Source: Pseudomonadota bacterium (GTDB lineage Bacteria > Pseudomonadota > Gammaproteobacteria > Pseudomonadales > Oceanobacteraceae). Taken from it: a stretch of 64,000 nucleotides of DNA. The position numbers and the translations under genes were made by a program. Of this stretch, positions 63,858-64,000 are shown one piece after another (position 1 is the first letter of the stretch; each line of letters begins with the position of its first letter). The stretch lies in the NCBI GenBank assembly GCA_030145845.1, contig JAIXHJ010000017.1, positions 40,878 to 104,877 of the forward strand, written 5' to 3'. Below the pieces are notes generated by a model. It was given only the letters and a program-made list of their open reading frames with translations. It was not told the origin of the DNA and ran no database searches.

Positions 63858-63917
63858 AAAAGCCCGCATTATGCGTAATGCTGTTCACTTAAGCATTTGA
63901 TGCACGAACGGGCTTTT
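63858..63917. other. compound three-stem structure after the Hsp20 gene
   Basis: Outer arms AAAAGCCCG (63858-63866) and CGGGCTTTT (63909-63917) enclose two hairpins: CATTA/TAATG (63867-63880) and GCAT/ATGC (63893-63903). The outer stem plus the T-run could terminate the hsp20 transcript, but a cloverleaf-like layout is unusual for a terminator. It might be a short mobile-element remnant. Confidence 0.5.
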
Positions 63918-63920
63918 AAG

Positions 63921-63957
63921 AAAATCCGGTATCAGAACCCTGATGCCGGATTTTTTT
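63921..63957. terminator. strong bidirectional hairpin terminator at the window end
   Basis: Arms AAAATCCGGTATCAG (63921-63935) and CTGATGCCGGATTTT (63940-63954) form a 15-bp stem with one G-U pair and loop AACC, then more T residues. Confidence 0.85.
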
Positions 63958-64000
63958 ATGCATTTTCAACAGTCCCTGCTCGATCTGAGCGATCTGTTCA
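63958..64000 (+). CDS. possible start of a gene cut by the window edge
   Basis: An ATG at 63958 opens a frame encoding MHFQQSLLDLSDLF up to the edge. It directly follows the terminator stem and has no ribosome site, so the real start may lie beyond. I cannot name it. Confidence 0.25.
   Translation, partial: MHFQQSLLDLSDLF

Noticed and set aside
63848..63920. integron attC site
   Set aside because: The palindromic layout is suggestive, but the required R' core sequence (GTTRRRY) with matching partner is not present at the ends, and no integrase or cassette is nearby.
1..64000. CRISPR arrays, tRNA or rRNA genes, prophage or intact transposases
   Set aside because: I saw no regularly spaced repeats, no tRNA-like cloverleaf with CCA and no transposase or integrase-like protein. 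A tRNAscan or IS search would be more sensitive than reading by eye.

Overview
The window looks like a chromosomal segment of a moderately GC-rich gammaproteobacterium related to the Pseudomonas/Oceanospirillales group, probably marine. The main reason is gene order shared with Pseudomonas: pilG-pilH-pilI-pilJ-pilK-chpA-chpB-chpC beside gshB-tonB3-yqgE-ruvX-pyrR-pyrB-pyrC', and ubiE-ubiJ-ubiB-hisI-hisE-tatA-tatB-tatC. The marine guess rests on a marine-type Amt-like transporter, a BCCT osmolyte carrier and a DauA-type SulP carrier. No species can be named from the sequence alone. I saw no tRNA, rRNA, CRISPR array, intact insertion sequence or phage.

Layout. 1-7.1 kb: the end of rsgA, a leftward moxR-DUF58-tgpA operon and an acetyl-CoA hydrolase/transferase family gene. 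7.1-12.1 kb: a S-adenosylmethionine-cycle operon (sahR-metK-ahcY-metF) behind an operator/promoter with several inverted repeats, with a divergent 45-residue ORF. 12.1-19.7 kb: an A/T-richer surface-glycan island holding a TupA-like ATP-grasp, a sialyltransferase-like GT, a GT2, two small kinase-fold proteins (WaaP-like and YrbL-like), a Wzy/WaaL-type polymerase/ligase and a KpsS-like capsule protein. 19.7-32.0 kb: the complete Pil-Chp chemosensory cluster for type IV pili, including a 2143-residue ChpA. 32.2-38.0 kb: glutathione synthase, TonB3, YqgE, RuvX and the pyrimidine genes pyrR-pyrB with a catalytically dead dihydroorotase.

38-51 kb is mixed accessory metabolism: a DUF554 membrane protein, a DEDD exonuclease paired with a cNMP/CBS/DUF294 protein, a BCCT transporter, a LysR regulator with a decayed EamA transporter start beside it, a di-haem cytochrome c peroxidase, DauA, and an AraC regulator divergent from a secreted S15-type hydrolase. 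50.8-55.9 kb is an ethanolamine unit: eutR divergent from eutB-eutC, an Amt-type transporter and a 55-residue membrane ORF, closed by a strong terminator. 55.9-64 kb: an MFS carrier, a DUF1145 protein, the ubiquinone/histidine/HIT/Tat run, a small heat-shock protein, and two stem-loop elements before a gene that starts at the right edge.

How the parts connect. The met operon regenerates SAM from SAH, and its own regulator probably senses that cycle. The Pil-Chp genes control pilus extension and twitching, and two capsule-type genes follow chpC with only 13 bp between, so surface sensing and surface polysaccharide may share a transcript. EutBC releases ammonia and acetaldehyde, and the Amt-like protein next to it may handle the ammonia. 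The best candidates for undescribed biology are the glycan island with its kinase pair, the small proteins beside sahR and amt, and the sahR operator that doubles as a promoter.
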